Shown: positions 27,826-38,815, counted from the stretch's first letter. The stretch is 64,000 nt of DNA from Belliella pelovolcani (GCF_900156785.1 NZ_FTOP01000017.1:1-64000), one strand, 5' to 3'. Program-made: numbers and translations. Notes: generated by a model not told the origin, from the letters alone.

Positions 27826-30774
27826 TTAGTTATTCCCGAATACTCTTGTCTCTAAATGTTCTTCCAGCTTGAGTTTCTCAATGCCATCAGCAATCCAATC
27901 TGGTGCTTCTTTTCCTTTGAGGTGATGGTCGAAGAATTCCATCATTCTTACGCTGTAATCCTTTCTGTTTTCCAACTTAGACAGCCCATGATTTTCACCT
28001 TTGTATTGAACCATAATCACTGGTTTTTTCAACCTTCTGAGTGCGTTGTAATATTCTATACCCTGAGTAAAATCCACAGCCCCATCTTTGTCATTATGCA
28101 ACATCAGAAGCGGTGTTTTGACATTTTTCACATGATATACGGGTGAGTTTCTTTGATAAGATTCCCAGTTTTCCCACGGGCCTCCTGTGAATCTTCCTTG
28201 AGAAGCTTCGAAGATGGACATATTGCCGCCACCAGTATTCCAGTAGATCAAGTCATACATGGAGATCATATTGGTTAGTGGGGCTCCGGCTGCTGCAGCT
28301 TTGAACATGTCTGTTTGTGTGATCAAGAAGGAAGTCTGATAGCCTCCCCAAGAGTGGCCATGAAGACCCATTCTATTTTCATCGATTACACCTGTTTTGA
28401 TGGCTTCTTTTACAGCAGGTAATACACACCATACTGCCGACATGCCAGGATCATCCATGGTATAGACGATGTCTGGAATAAATACAGCATAACCATTGCT
28501 AGTGTAGATATTAGGATTCCAGCCTGTCCCACTAAATCCTGGTGCATTGTAATTATGTAGTGTTTGAGATAATTTCTCGTAGTAGTAAATGATGGTAGGG
28601 TATTTCTTACCTTCTTCATAATTGGCCGGAAGGAATAGAGCTCCTTGAAGTTCGGCTCCTTTGTCTGAAGTATAATCTACCAATCTCACTCCAGATGACC
28701 ATACAAATTTTGAGGCATCAGGCGTATTCTCTGTCAGCTGAGTTTGTTGATTGATTTGAGCATCGGTGAGATAGTATTCGGTAGGTTGATTGAATGTCTC
28801 TTTTGTGAAGAAATACACAGGAGCATCTTTAGCTTTTGTAAACCTATTGATATTCGCATCTTCCCATATCAATGATTTGGCACCAGCTTTCAGACCAGCT
28901 TTGCCAGGTTCTACTGATACGATTCCACTCTTTTTAGATTTTTCACCATAGCTTCTGAAGTACTGAGTTTGCTTCCAGTCATAGCCTTTTTCTTCATCAT
29001 CAAGGACAAATCTGCTTTGGTATCTGATATTTTCTTTTCTGCCGTTTTGGGTTAGATTCACAGCTTTTTCCTTCGGGTTCAAAGGTACCTGCCAGATATC
29101 CCAGCCATCTCTCAAGAGTACATATTTGCTGTCATTACTCCAGCCCAATGCGTTTTGCATGGGTTTGATCACATTGTGATCATCTTCCTCATTTACAAAA
29201 GTGACAGGAATAGATTCCGTGATATTTGTTTTGCTATCACTATTCAAGTCGTAAATGTAAAAGTGCCCATCATAAGCATATAGCATCTTGGTGCCATCTG
29301 GAGATGATCTTGGGTAGGAAGCATAGGAAGGGAGATAGAATTTTTTGAATAGTTGCTTCCTTTCCCCATTACCAAGGTCTACGACATAAATATCTCTATA
29401 ATTCTGCCCATCAAGATTGATATCCAGTTCATAAGCACTCTGATCTGCTCCAAGAGCAAATTTTTCCTTAGGCATTAAGGTCAGTTCTTTCATGCTATTA
29501 TCCTGAAGTGCCGTATGCTTACCTGATTTCAAATCATACATAGCCCAGAAACTGAAGTTTTTGTCCTGATTTTCTAGCACTTGCTGCCTGGACTGCAATC
29601 TGCTATCCTGCCAATGCCAAATGGTCATATCAGGCTTTGTCAAATCCCCATTAGAAGTTGCTGGCTTGGATTTGGTACTATCTGCTTTCGCGATCGCTTT
29701 TTGAAGATCTGCGATAGACTTGATAGAAGAGTCAGCCATGATTTTTGCTAATTTTTCAGCCTCAGCAGCTTTGACAGAGTCTTGATTTACTTCTTTTTTG
29801 TCCTCTTTTTTTGCAAGAATAAGCGGATGTATGCCATAGAATAGCTTATTTAAGTCCTCAGACCATTGTGGTCTTCTGTTTGGACTGATGGTGTAGTCCT
29901 TAGAAAAATTCACACTATCCTTCACAGGATCATAAATAGTCAATTGTGGATTATTCAGGTTTTTGACACCGATTAATTTACCATGATCTTGTTTGTACTT
30001 TTTGTCTTTGACCATTTTGAGCAAAGCAAAAGCATCACCATTTTCAGTCCAGTTGATAGACTTGTACGAGGCCGCATCACTGTCCAAGACCTGTGTGCTA
30101 TTGCTAGCCATATTCATCAGGTATATTCCATTACCGGACTGATTAGCTGCATCGACTACATAGGCCAAGTGGGAGCCTGATTTATTGAAAGAAAACTCCA
30201 GGACGTTACCTAGATTCTGTTTTTTACCTGAGTTCAATTGTACCAAAAGTAAATCAGAACCTTTAGCATCACCATTTGTACCTTCTTTGGTTAGGTTTAG
30301 AGCTAGGTGAGAAGCGGTTTTTCCATTGAAAGAGAAGTTGGCTACTTTTTCAAATTCAGACTTTTTATCTTCCTTCAAGTCTAAAAGAATCACCTTTTCT
30401 GGTAGTGGTTTACCCTTATTGGCTTTTTTTTCTTTTTCTTTCGGATACTCTTTGAAAGCGATCCACCGGCTGTCTTCGCTGAAGCTTAGATTTACAAAAT
30501 TGGTAGAGCCAATTACATAAGTCTTTTTAGATTTTGGATCATCTGTTTTTTGGATGATCAATTCTCCATCGCTTTCTACTGGTAGCATGGCATAAGCCAT
30601 CCACTTTCCGTCAGGAGACATTCTTACACTGTTGCCAGAGATGGATTTCCAAGAAGGTATATCCTTCCAGTCCATGGGACGAGGTTCTGATTTTTCCTGA
30701 GCATTGGCTTCAAATATGAAGACAAATGCAAACAGGAAGTAAAATAGCTGTTTTCTCATTGTTCTGTTTTTCAT
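27826..30774 (-). CDS. S9 family serine peptidase (prolyl oligopeptidase-like), secreted
   Basis: A 982-residue exported peptidase with a signal peptide ending FEANAQ near residue 26 (an alternative Met is at codon 6). The N-terminal two thirds form WD/Kelch-like propeller repeats with repeated phrases such as SPDGKWMAY and SPDGTKMLY. The C-terminal alpha/beta hydrolase domain carries the catalytic triad: Ser in GHSWGG (near 808), Asp in DKDGAVD (near 895) and His in ENHGLS (near 928). A Lys/Glu/Ala-rich insertion (about 335-385) in the propeller is unusual. It lies nine bases after the second S9 gene, so the two form an operon for periplasmic peptide breakdown. Confidence 0.92.
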   Translation of the reverse strand: MKNRTMRKQLFYFLFAFVFIFEANAQEKSEPRPMDWKDIPSWKSISGNSVRMSPDGKWMAYAMLPVESDGELIIQKTDDPKSKKTYVIGSTNFVNLSFSEDSRWIAFKEYPKEKEKKANKGKPLPEKVILLDLKEDKKSEFEKVANFSFNGKTASHLALNLTKEGTNGDAKGSDLLLVQLNSGKKQNLGNVLEFSFNKSGSHLAYVVDAANQSGNGIYLMNMASNSTQVLDSDAASYKSINWTENGDAFALLKMVKDKKYKQDHGKLIGVKNLNNPQLTIYDPVKDSVNFSKDYTISPNRRPQWSEDLNKLFYGIHPLILAKKEDKKEVNQDSVKAAEAEKLAKIMADSSIKSIADLQKAIAKADSTKSKPATSNGDLTKPDMTIWHWQDSRLQSRQQVLENQDKNFSFWAMYDLKSGKHTALQDNSMKELTLMPKEKFALGADQSAYELDINLDGQNYRDIYVVDLGNGERKQLFKKFYLPSYASYPRSSPDGTKMLYAYDGHFYIYDLNSDSKTNITESIPVTFVNEEDDHNVIKPMQNALGWSNDSKYVLLRDGWDIWQVPLNPKEKAVNLTQNGRKENIRYQSRFVLDDEEKGYDWKQTQYFRSYGEKSKKSGIVSVEPGKAGLKAGAKSLIWEDANINRFTKAKDAPVYFFTKETFNQPTEYYLTDAQINQQTQLTENTPDASKFVWSSGVRLVDYTSDKGAELQGALFLPANYEEGKKYPTIIYYYEKLSQTLHNYNAPGFSGTGWNPNIYTSNGYAVFIPDIVYTMDDPGMSAVWCVLPAVKEAIKTGVIDENRMGLHGHSWGGYQTSFLITQTDMFKAAAAGAPLTNMISMYDLIYWNTGGGNMSIFEASQGRFTGGPWENWESYQRNSPVYHVKNVKTPLLMLHNDKDGAVDFTQGIEYYNALRRLKKPVIMVQYKGENHGLSKLENRKDYSVRMMEFFDHHLKGKEAPDWIADGIEKLKLEEHLETRVFGNN

Positions 30775-30783
30775 TGTTTCTAA

Positions 30784-32943
30784 TTATGGGTGGGCTACAT
30801 AGCGTTCGAAAAACTCCATGATTCGCCCGATTCTATCTATTCTTCTGTGAACAGCCCCCGACCTTGATAGCTCGTGACCTTCATCTGGGTACCTTACATA
30901 TTCTACTGGTTTGCCGAGGATTTTTAGACTCTTATAAAGTAATTCAGATTGGCGCACACCAGTTCTGTAATCCACATCGCCATGCTTGATCAATAGTGGC
31001 GTTTGGATATTAGCCACGTAAGTTTGTGGACTGTTGTAATCCATGATTTCTTTCACACCTTCTTCCCATGGATATCCAAAATGATTAGGAACCAATCTCC
31101 ATGCATTTCCTTCACCAAGGAAAAAAGTAAGTTCGTAAACACCTCTCTGAGAAAATGCAGCCTTGAATCTGTGATCATGACCTACTATCCAAGCAGTCAA
31201 ATAGCCTGCATAGGATCCGCCTGTAAGGAAGTACTGATCCTTATCAATCCAGTCAAATCTATTGGTCGCATCATCTAGTGATCCTAGGACATCCGCAGCA
31301 GGGCCATCGCCCCAATCTCTGTAATTGCCTTTTTGGAAGGCTTTTCCATAGCCACCGCTTCCTCTCGGATTGGCATAGACTACGCCATAACCCATAGCTG
31401 TCATGACTTGGAATTCATGCCACATGGATCCTTCTCCCGGTCCCCACATTGCAGATGGACCACCATGCATTTGAAGGACGGTAGGGTATTTTACGCCTTC
31501 TTTTCTATTCACAGGCTCCATTACCCAATAATCAATAGTGAAACCCTCAGGTGTTTGAATTTGATGTGCTTTTGGTTTGGAGATTTTCTTACCTGCTAGC
31601 CAGCCTTCGTTGAACTTACTCACTTGCTGAGGAGACTTGTTTGCAAGGTCAGCCACATAAAATTCAGAAGGATTTTCGATTTTGATTAGACTGTAGACCA
31701 TTTTCTGACCCACTATATTCAGGTTGCCTACACCTACAGGTCCTGTGATGATGGGATCGATTTTACCATTATTCGGGTTGACTTTCCAAAGTGAAGTACC
31801 TCCTTGGTTTCCTCCTGTGAAATAGATCGATTGGCTGTCTGGGGTCCATTGGCCACTAGAGATGCTCCTGTCTAGGCTTTCGGTGAGCCATTTGAAGCCA
31901 GAACCATCAGGCTTCATGACTCCGATCATGCTTTGGTTATAACTTGGCTCCTCTACGTTTTGTCCATTGATGAGTAGCCATTTTCCATCAGGTGAGAATG
32001 AAGGATTGCCTACACGGTGGTTATCCAATTTGAAAAACACCCCGGATGCTTTTGTCTTTAGATCAATCTTCCATATTTCAGCATGTGAAGTAAGGTCTGG
32101 ATGCTCTTCATTTTTCAGTGAAGATGCTAAGATATAGCTTCCATCAGGAGACCACGTGGCTCCAAAGTAGCTTTGAAATCCTTGAGTGATCATCTCAGAT
32201 TTTTCAGTATTGAGGTCATAAATACCTAGATGAGAAAAGAAAAGGTCTGGGCTCAAGTCTTTTTCTCCGAGGAAATTTAAGCGGTCTATTACTCTTGGGT
32301 CATTTTTAGCGGCATTTTTAGCCAACCAAGCTCGCAGTTCCTCCAAGTTCCCATCTGGATTTGGCTTGATTTCTTCCATGCCCATTCCGGCGTTGATAGC
32401 TTTATAATTAGGTTCGTCACCATATTCTCTGCCTGGTCTTTGGTGTTCCCATTCAGGTCTTCCGTCTATGGCCCAGATTGGGGAAGTGGAAGAAAATAAG
32501 ATTTTCTTTCCATCTGGAGACCATTGTGGGCTGCTTGCCCCATTTTTTTCATTAGTCAAGACTTGACTTTCTCCACCATTCATAGGGAGGATCCATATCT
32601 GAGCCTTGCCATCTTTAGGTCTTACAAATGCGAGATGTTTGCCATCGGGTGATAGTGCAATAGAAGAAACATTATACTCCGCAGAAGTTAAAGGTCTAGT
32701 GGTGAATGGAGCATTCAAATCAGCTATAAATGCTTGGCTTTTATAGCTATATTGGTCATTTCCTTTGGTCTCGATGAAGTTTTTGACGAATACTACCTGT
32801 TTGCCATCAGGAGTGATTTGATGCGAAGATGTAGTGATGATTTTAGTCAAATCAGTGAGTTGAACCAACTCTTTTTCCTGTGCAATGCTGTATTGCCACA
32901 GCAGCAGGAATATCAGGAATAGTGATTTTGTTTTTTGTAACAT
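30784..32943 (-). CDS. S9 family serine peptidase (acylaminoacyl-peptidase-like), secreted
   Basis: A 719-residue exported peptidase, first of the two-gene unit. The signal peptide ends YSIAQE near residue 21. TolB-like propeller repeats follow (SPDGKHLAF, SPDGKKILF, SPDGSYILA, SPDGKWLLI). The hydrolase domain has Ser in GGSYAGY (near 576), Asp in HGDVDYRTG (near 656) and His in DEGHEL (near 690). It most resembles dipeptidyl or acylaminoacyl peptidases. It is divergent from the PAS-rich kinase across about 100 bp. Substrate preference is not readable. Confidence 0.92.
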   Translation of the reverse strand: MLQKTKSLFLIFLLLWQYSIAQEKELVQLTDLTKIITTSSHQITPDGKQVVFVKNFIETKGNDQYSYKSQAFIADLNAPFTTRPLTSAEYNVSSIALSPDGKHLAFVRPKDGKAQIWILPMNGGESQVLTNEKNGASSPQWSPDGKKILFSSTSPIWAIDGRPEWEHQRPGREYGDEPNYKAINAGMGMEEIKPNPDGNLEELRAWLAKNAAKNDPRVIDRLNFLGEKDLSPDLFFSHLGIYDLNTEKSEMITQGFQSYFGATWSPDGSYILASSLKNEEHPDLTSHAEIWKIDLKTKASGVFFKLDNHRVGNPSFSPDGKWLLINGQNVEEPSYNQSMIGVMKPDGSGFKWLTESLDRSISSGQWTPDSQSIYFTGGNQGGTSLWKVNPNNGKIDPIITGPVGVGNLNIVGQKMVYSLIKIENPSEFYVADLANKSPQQVSKFNEGWLAGKKISKPKAHQIQTPEGFTIDYWVMEPVNRKEGVKYPTVLQMHGGPSAMWGPGEGSMWHEFQVMTAMGYGVVYANPRGSGGYGKAFQKGNYRDWGDGPAADVLGSLDDATNRFDWIDKDQYFLTGGSYAGYLTAWIVGHDHRFKAAFSQRGVYELTFFLGEGNAWRLVPNHFGYPWEEGVKEIMDYNSPQTYVANIQTPLLIKHGDVDYRTGVRQSELLYKSLKILGKPVEYVRYPDEGHELSRSGAVHRRIDRIGRIMEFFERYVAHP

Positions 32944-33050
32944 TATTTTAATTTTAGTTGCAAATATGTTTTAAAAGAAAATGTTGTAGTTTAGTCGCAA
33001 AGCTTAAATTGTACATCCTAACTGAATCGAAGCTAAGATTACCTTCCAAG

Positions 33051-36000
33051 ATGAACCAATTCCCCCAAATAGATCTAATAAGTTTTTTTGATCAAGTAAA
33101 TGAGCCTATTCTGGTATTTTCACCAGACAAACTTGTCTATTCGAATCAATATTTTAAGCAGAATTTTAATTTATCCTTTGAAGGGTATCAAGATTTTTTC
33201 TCAGGTTCTGCTATTGAAGCAGAAATTAACAAATTTTTTCTTGATGGTGACTTACCGAAAGTGGAATTTATTAAATCACTGAAAGATAAGCGTGGAAATC
33301 TAAGAAGCTTTGAGTGGATTTTTGTCAGTATGCCCAATGCTCCTGAAGATAGACTACTTTTTGTGAAGGGGAGATTGATCAAAGATATCATGGAACTGAG
33401 TGAAAAGGCCAATCAATCAGCATCACAGAATGCTGATCTTGAACTGGTCAAATCTATCCTCCGATACAACCACGACATGGTAGTGATCTTGGATGAAAAA
33501 GGAGAATATAAATTTATCAGCTCCTCAATCATCGAGAAATTAGGGGTGGAACCGGAGAAAGTATTGGGAAAGACCTACAAGGATTTCGTCAATCAAGGTA
33601 TTTTGGAGATTGTGACGGGTGATTTCGAACAACTCTTGAGAACAGCGGAGGAAGTGAATTTTGACTTTTGGATTAAGATTCCAGGTAGGAAAAAAGTATA
33701 CATAGAGAGTTATGGTAGAAATCTACTCAAAGACCCACAAATCAGGGGGATACTTTTCAGTGCCAGGGACATCACCGCTTATAAAAAGGCTGAAAAATCA
33801 CTTCAAAAGCGTTATGAATTAGAGCGACTGATTAATCGAATTTCTAAAAAATTTGTAAATGCGACGCAAGAACAATTAGACGAAGTTTTCAACGATTCTT
33901 TGCGAATACTAGGGGAATTTGAAAAAGCAGATCGTGCGTATATTTTTCTTTTCCATGAAGTTAAAGGTGAGATAGAATATGCTTATGAATGGGTGGCTGA
34001 AGGGATTGAACCACAGATGGAATACATGAAAAGTATCCAAATCACTGATGATCTACTCACCATCAAGTCTCTCAAGGAAGGGGAGATTTTTATCATTCCC
34101 GAAGTATCTAAAATGGATGATAAATTCTCTTATGAAAGAGAAATTTATTTGCAACAGGGTATTGAATCTGTGATTTTGATTCCGATTTTTTCTGAGAACA
34201 AATTGATAGGTTTCTTTGGTCTAGATGCTGTAGGTCAGGCAAGAGCCTGGCACGAGAAGGATGAGTATGTACTGCGTCAACTAGGAGATGTCTATGCTGG
34301 GACTTTTATCAATCGATCCATCAAAAAGCGTCTTGAGCGAAATGAAAACCTGCTAACTTCAACAGAATTACTTGCTAAATCTGGCTCTTGGAGATATAGT
34401 AATTCTAAAAATAAACTGTTCTTTTCCAAAGGATTGAATATCCTATTTGGAATAGATGAGCGTGTAGGGTCTGCTTCAGTTATCGAACTGGTCAAAAAGA
34501 TTGATAAAGCTGATAGGGCTGGATTTCTAGACAATATCAACAAGGCTATCAATAGGCGTAGTTCTGTTTCTGGGGAATTTAATCTTATAGGAGCAAAAGA
34601 TACAAAGTACATCAGCTATACCATTGAAGTAAGGAATATTCCAGGGACGTCTAATTTTGAAATTTATGGTTATTGTACTGACATCACTGACAAGCGGGAT
34701 GCAGAAAAATACCTCAAACTCCAATCCCAAATCCTCGCACAGGTAAATGATCCTGTGTATGTGACAGACAATCAATTGAAGGTCATTTATATGAATGAAG
34801 CAGCTTTCAAGGAATGTCAACTTGAAGGTGAGACAGAGTTTGATGGGAAAATAACCGCACTTTTTGATTTTAATTATGAAGAGCAGTTTGACTTACAGGA
34901 AGTGCTAGAAGACCTTGATGGGCAAGATGAATTTAGAAAAGAGCTTGTACTTCAAAACATCAAAGGCAAAACTGACCCCTATGAATTATCTGTTCAGGTT
35001 TTTTGCAATGATTTAAAGGAACCTATAGGTTTTTCATTTTTGATTAGAAACTTATCCCAATTATTCAAGCAGCAAGATTTGGCCAAAAAAGCCAAAATGA
35101 TTGTGGAGAATAGTTCGGCCATACTTTTTACAGTGGATCCCAATGACCATTTCAGATTGGTCTACATCACTGAGAATATCAAGCAATTTGGCTATAAGGC
35201 AGATGTGCTCTTGGCTAGCGGCGTGAGTATTCTTGACTTGATTCATCCAGATGATGCCGAGCAGCTGGTACATTACCATTATGCCAAAAAGGATGGTAAA
35301 GGAGTACCTGCCTTTTCAGGAGAATATAGGATTCGTAAGAAAGGTGGCACTTATCGCTGGGTAGAAGATAAAACACAAGAGGTGTATGATTCCAATGGTA
35401 AAATCATCTTACACGAGGGCTTGCTGCAAGACATAACCGAACGTAAGAAAAATAGGGAAGAAATCATCCGCTCTCAGCAGCGATATAGGGTCCTTGCTGC
35501 CAATATTCCATTGACCAATGTGTTTTTGATTGATAAGAACCTTACCTACATAGTAGCTGAGGGAACAAATTTCGGAAATTGGGGAATGTCTTCTGCTGAT
35601 TTTGAAGGGAAGTCACTCGAAGAAATCCATAAATACAATCTTCACGAAATCAAACCCGCGGTAATGAGGGCATTGGAGAAAAGGGAGTTTGTCCAGAAAA
35701 CCTTACTTTATAAAAAGAGAGTCTACGAAATGACCGTAAGGCCGATCATTTATGATGGAGAGGTAGAGTATGCATTGGGTATTGTGAGAGATATCAATGA
35801 AGAGTTTGAGGCAAAGGAAAACTTAAGAGCTAGTGAGGAGAAGTATAGGACATTGGTGGAAGAGTCTACCGAAATCATCTTCTCTTTATCCCTAGATATG
35901 GAACTGACTTATGTCTCTCCAAATGTGAAGCAATTCTTAGGGTATGAATACAAGGAGGTGACAGGAAGGAAACTGACTGAGTTTCTCCACGAAGATGATT

Positions 36001-37367
36001 TGATGGTGTTTTCAGACATCTTGAAATCCGCATCTACTGATTTCTTTGAAGTCAACCAATATTTGGAATACAGGCTAAAGCATAAGTCGGGAGAATATCG
36101 AGTTTTTAGCTCTAATGGAAGATTGATCAAAGATGAAATGGGCAATATCCGACATTATACGGGCATAGCTAGGGACATCACTAAGCTCAAGGAAGCTCAG
36201 CGTGAACTATTTCACGCCAAGGATCGAGCAGAAAAAGCATCTACCATCAAATCACAATTCTTGTCCATTATGAGTCATGAGATCAGGACTCCAATGAATG
36301 CGGTGATTGGGATGGCACATTTGCTGATAGAAGATGAACCAAGACCAGATCAATTGGAGAACTTGAAAACCCTGCAATTCTCTGCAGAAAATCTTCTTGG
36401 TTTGATCAATGATATTTTGGATTACAGCAAGATTGAATCTGGGAAAATAGAACTGGAGCGGGTTGCCTTTGATCTCTCTTTGGTGTTCAATCGTATCATT
36501 CACTCATATACCTATCAGACTAGAGAAAAAAGCCTAGAGGTTAGTTTTGATGTAGATGGTACACTTCCAAAAGTGGTGATGGGAGACCCAGTTCGTCTGG
36601 CACAGGTCGCAAATAACCTGATCTCCAATGCGATCAAATTCACTGAAAAGGGTTTCGTAAGGATTCATTTGAAAAATCTTCAAGAAAGTGCAAATGAAGT
36701 AAAAATCAGATTTGAGTTTGAGGACAGTGGGATAGGGATTCCAGAAGAAAAGTTGGGAACTATATTTGAAGCATTTACGCAAGCAAGTGCAGAGACAACT
36801 CGTAAGTATGGAGGTACCGGACTTGGATTGGCAATCGTAAAAAGACTCGTAGAGTTGTTTGGAGGGCAGATTCATGTGGCGAGAATGTCACATGGTGGCA
36901 CCATGTTTAGTTTTGAAATAGGATTTGAAAAGCCCGATATACAATTGCTCGAAAGCAAAGAAGAGGAGATCAATACAGAGAAAAACCTATCACATGCCAA
37001 AATTCTCGTCGCTGAAGATAATTTGGTCAATCAGATCATGATCAAGAAGTTTTTGAGTAAGTGGGGCGTCAAAGAAGTCGTCATGGCCAATGATGGCAAT
37101 GAAGCTATAGAGGCAGTATTGTCTCAATCTTTTGATTTGATTTTATTGGATTTGCAGATGCCAGAGAAGGATGGCTTTGAAGTAGGAGCGTTTATTCGTG
37201 CGCATGAAGATGATGCTATCAGAAATCTTCCCATTATAGCATTGACAGCATCATCTTTGTTGGAGGTGAAGGATCAATTGGATGCAGTAGGCATGAACGA
37301 TTACATTCCTAAGCCCTTCAATCCAGATAACCTCTATGCCAAAATCATCAAATACCTCAATGTTTGA
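33051..37367 (+). CDS. Cytosolic PAS/GAF hybrid sensor histidine kinase
   Basis: A very large hybrid kinase of 1438 residues from the ATG at 33051; an upstream in-frame ATG at 32958 would add 31 residues without domain content and lies in the divergent promoter region. About seven PAS domains and one GAF (about 255-410) are recognisable, each PAS followed by a PAC-like end such as ARDITAYKKAE or VRDINEEFEAK. Then come HisKA with His near 1074 (IMSHEIRTPMN), HATPase (N-box near 1187, DSGIGIP near 1225, GTGLGLA near 1255) and a receiver with Asp near 1365 (LLDLQMP). It has no TM helix or signal peptide, so it senses cytosolic or redox cues. No dedicated DNA-binding partner lies next to it. Confidence 0.93.
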   Translation: MNQFPQIDLISFFDQVNEPILVFSPDKLVYSNQYFKQNFNLSFEGYQDFFSGSAIEAEINKFFLDGDLPKVEFIKSLKDKRGNLRSFEWIFVSMPNAPEDRLLFVKGRLIKDIMELSEKANQSASQNADLELVKSILRYNHDMVVILDEKGEYKFISSSIIEKLGVEPEKVLGKTYKDFVNQGILEIVTGDFEQLLRTAEEVNFDFWIKIPGRKKVYIESYGRNLLKDPQIRGILFSARDITAYKKAEKSLQKRYELERLINRISKKFVNATQEQLDEVFNDSLRILGEFEKADRAYIFLFHEVKGEIEYAYEWVAEGIEPQMEYMKSIQITDDLLTIKSLKEGEIFIIPEVSKMDDKFSYEREIYLQQGIESVILIPIFSENKLIGFFGLDAVGQARAWHEKDEYVLRQLGDVYAGTFINRSIKKRLERNENLLTSTELLAKSGSWRYSNSKNKLFFSKGLNILFGIDERVGSASVIELVKKIDKADRAGFLDNINKAINRRSSVSGEFNLIGAKDTKYISYTIEVRNIPGTSNFEIYGYCTDITDKRDAEKYLKLQSQILAQVNDPVYVTDNQLKVIYMNEAAFKECQLEGETEFDGKITALFDFNYEEQFDLQEVLEDLDGQDEFRKELVLQNIKGKTDPYELSVQVFCNDLKEPIGFSFLIRNLSQLFKQQDLAKKAKMIVENSSAILFTVDPNDHFRLVYITENIKQFGYKADVLLASGVSILDLIHPDDAEQLVHYHYAKKDGKGVPAFSGEYRIRKKGGTYRWVEDKTQEVYDSNGKIILHEGLLQDITERKKNREEIIRSQQRYRVLAANIPLTNVFLIDKNLTYIVAEGTNFGNWGMSSADFEGKSLEEIHKYNLHEIKPAVMRALEKREFVQKTLLYKKRVYEMTVRPIIYDGEVEYALGIVRDINEEFEAKENLRASEEKYRTLVEESTEIIFSLSLDMELTYVSPNVKQFLGYEYKEVTGRKLTEFLHEDDLMVFSDILKSASTDFFEVNQYLEYRLKHKSGEYRVFSSNGRLIKDEMGNIRHYTGIARDITKLKEAQRELFHAKDRAEKASTIKSQFLSIMSHEIRTPMNAVIGMAHLLIEDEPRPDQLENLKTLQFSAENLLGLINDILDYSKIESGKIELERVAFDLSLVFNRIIHSYTYQTREKSLEVSFDVDGTLPKVVMGDPVRLAQVANNLISNAIKFTEKGFVRIHLKNLQESANEVKIRFEFEDSGIGIPEEKLGTIFEAFTQASAETTRKYGGTGLGLAIVKRLVELFGGQIHVARMSHGGTMFSFEIGFEKPDIQLLESKEEEINTEKNLSHAKILVAEDNLVNQIMIKKFLSKWGVKEVVMANDGNEAIEAVLSQSFDLILLDLQMPEKDGFEVGAFIRAHEDDAIRNLPIIALTASSLLEVKDQLDAVGMNDYIPKPFNPDNLYAKIIKYLNV

Positions 37368-37397
37368 TTTTACAGCGCTTTTGTATTGAGGTTTTTC
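37354..37397 (+). terminator. Possible terminator at the end of the PAS kinase gene
   Basis: ACCTCAAT (37354-37361, inside the last codons) pairs with ATTGAGGT (37385-37392) and is followed by five Ts. The 23-base loop is long for an intrinsic terminator, so this is tentative. Confidence 0.35.
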
Positions 37398-37400
37398 AAT

Positions 37401-37408
37401 TAATTTTG
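37401..37408 (+). promoter_or_regulatory. Candidate -7 box of the outer-membrane protein gene
   Basis: TAATTTTG matches the Bacteroidota -7 consensus exactly, nine bases before the ATG at 37417. TTG occurs 17 bp upstream, shorter than the 21 bp at two better promoters in this window. Transcription starting near 37413 would favour the second in-frame ATG (37426). Confidence 0.38.
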
Positions 37409-37416
37409 GAAGACAA

Positions 37417-38733
37417 ATGCCAACTATGAAAAATCTTATTTTCGTCTTTGTATGCTTTTTTGCTATTGGAGGAGCCTTTGCCCAAAATAATGAAGGGAAT
37501 AGGTCGACCTTTTATGTGACTTATGGACAGACGGGAGCAAACCTAAGATTGTTCAATGAAATGTTAGCCAACAAGGGGCTCACCCCTATGCGAAGTGGGT
37601 ATTCTAACTTGGGGATGGGCTATCAAACAAGGTATAATGACTTTATCCTAGGATTTGAAATTTATCAAAATGCAGGTCTTAAATCTACTTTCAATGGATA
37701 TGATATTGATTATAGGTCAACCCGTGCTTTGCTCAATGTTGGTTATGCCTTGACAGAAGAGGGTCGATTTCAGTTTATACATTACATGTCTTTAGGTTCT
37801 GGTTTTTTGAACTTTCAGATGTTGCGGGAAAATACCGCTCAAAATATCAATCAATTTCTGGAACAGCCTCAGCATGGATTTATCTTGAGAGACGGTAATA
37901 TTCATAAAGGATCAAGGTATTTTACAGGTCTATTGACAGAAATAGGATTTCAGATGAGTTATGATTTAGACATTCCTGGAAGAGAAGAGGTTTTTGAAGT
38001 GATGGCAAAGTTTGGCTACTCTTTCAGTCCATTTGAAGAATCATGGGAATTGAATGGAATTCGATTTGGGAATGTACAGAGTGGCGCTTTTTTCAGAGTT
38101 GGTACGGGAATTTCTCTTCCAGATCGAAACTTCTTCTATCGTGACGCCTCTCTTTCTGCTCAGATATTGACGGGGTTTCATTTTACGCAGCCTAATCGAT
38201 TCAATGAATCTCTTGAAGCAAATGGATTAGAAGCCTTCGAAGGGCGACCTAATAATTGGGGTATCAAAATTCTTGGTGAGTCCAAAGGTTGGCTATACGG
38301 CATGGATCTATACAACCTAGGGATGAAAGGTCAGGCGAAAGAGAATCACTCCCATACCCTCAACAGTGTAAGGATGTACGGGAATGCAGGGTATAAATTC
38401 TTTGAGCGAAAAAATTTCGAAATAGGAGGACTAGCTGGGTTGGGGTATGCGAATATCAGGTATACACTCACCAACAATATTAAGCCTGACTTTCCAAGGC
38501 TTTTTGAGGAGCCAGATTTTGACGGGTATTTGAGAAATGCAGGAATAATGGCTAAACCTGAGCTTTATATTGCTTATGGCATTCCTTTCACTTCTGAAAA
38601 TGTCTTCAACTTACTCTTTTCTGTACACGGAGGCTATGAAGTTCCTCTCAGTAGATATAGATTGGCTAGCGTGCCTATGTATCAATACATGTCAAATTCC
38701 TATCTTCACTTCACAGTAGGAATTAGGCCTTAA
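37417..38733 (+). CDS. Secreted, probable outer-membrane beta-barrel protein of unknown function
   Basis: A 438-residue exported protein. Either ATG (37417 or 37426, MKNLIF) yields a signal peptide ending GGAFAQ. The mature part alternates hydrophobic and polar residues with many Gly, Tyr and Phe (for example GMGYQTRYNDFILGFEIYQ) and ends in a strand closing with an aromatic-rich tail and IRP, as in outer-membrane barrels. I do not recognise a characterised family. It lies alone between the PAS kinase and the methionine unit. Confidence 0.65.
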   Translation: MPTMKNLIFVFVCFFAIGGAFAQNNEGNRSTFYVTYGQTGANLRLFNEMLANKGLTPMRSGYSNLGMGYQTRYNDFILGFEIYQNAGLKSTFNGYDIDYRSTRALLNVGYALTEEGRFQFIHYMSLGSGFLNFQMLRENTAQNINQFLEQPQHGFILRDGNIHKGSRYFTGLLTEIGFQMSYDLDIPGREEVFEVMAKFGYSFSPFEESWELNGIRFGNVQSGAFFRVGTGISLPDRNFFYRDASLSAQILTGFHFTQPNRFNESLEANGLEAFEGRPNNWGIKILGESKGWLYGMDLYNLGMKGQAKENHSHTLNSVRMYGNAGYKFFERKNFEIGGLAGLGYANIRYTLTNNIKPDFPRLFEEPDFDGYLRNAGIMAKPELYIAYGIPFTSENVFNLLFSVHGGYEVPLSRYRLASVPMYQYMSNSYLHFTVGIRP

Positions 38734-38815
38734 TCCCTTTTTTGTTGTAAAATCATTTCATTTTGTTGTAGTTTATTATCAAATTCTCCACGTTGACAAA
38801 GATTTTTTAGAAAAG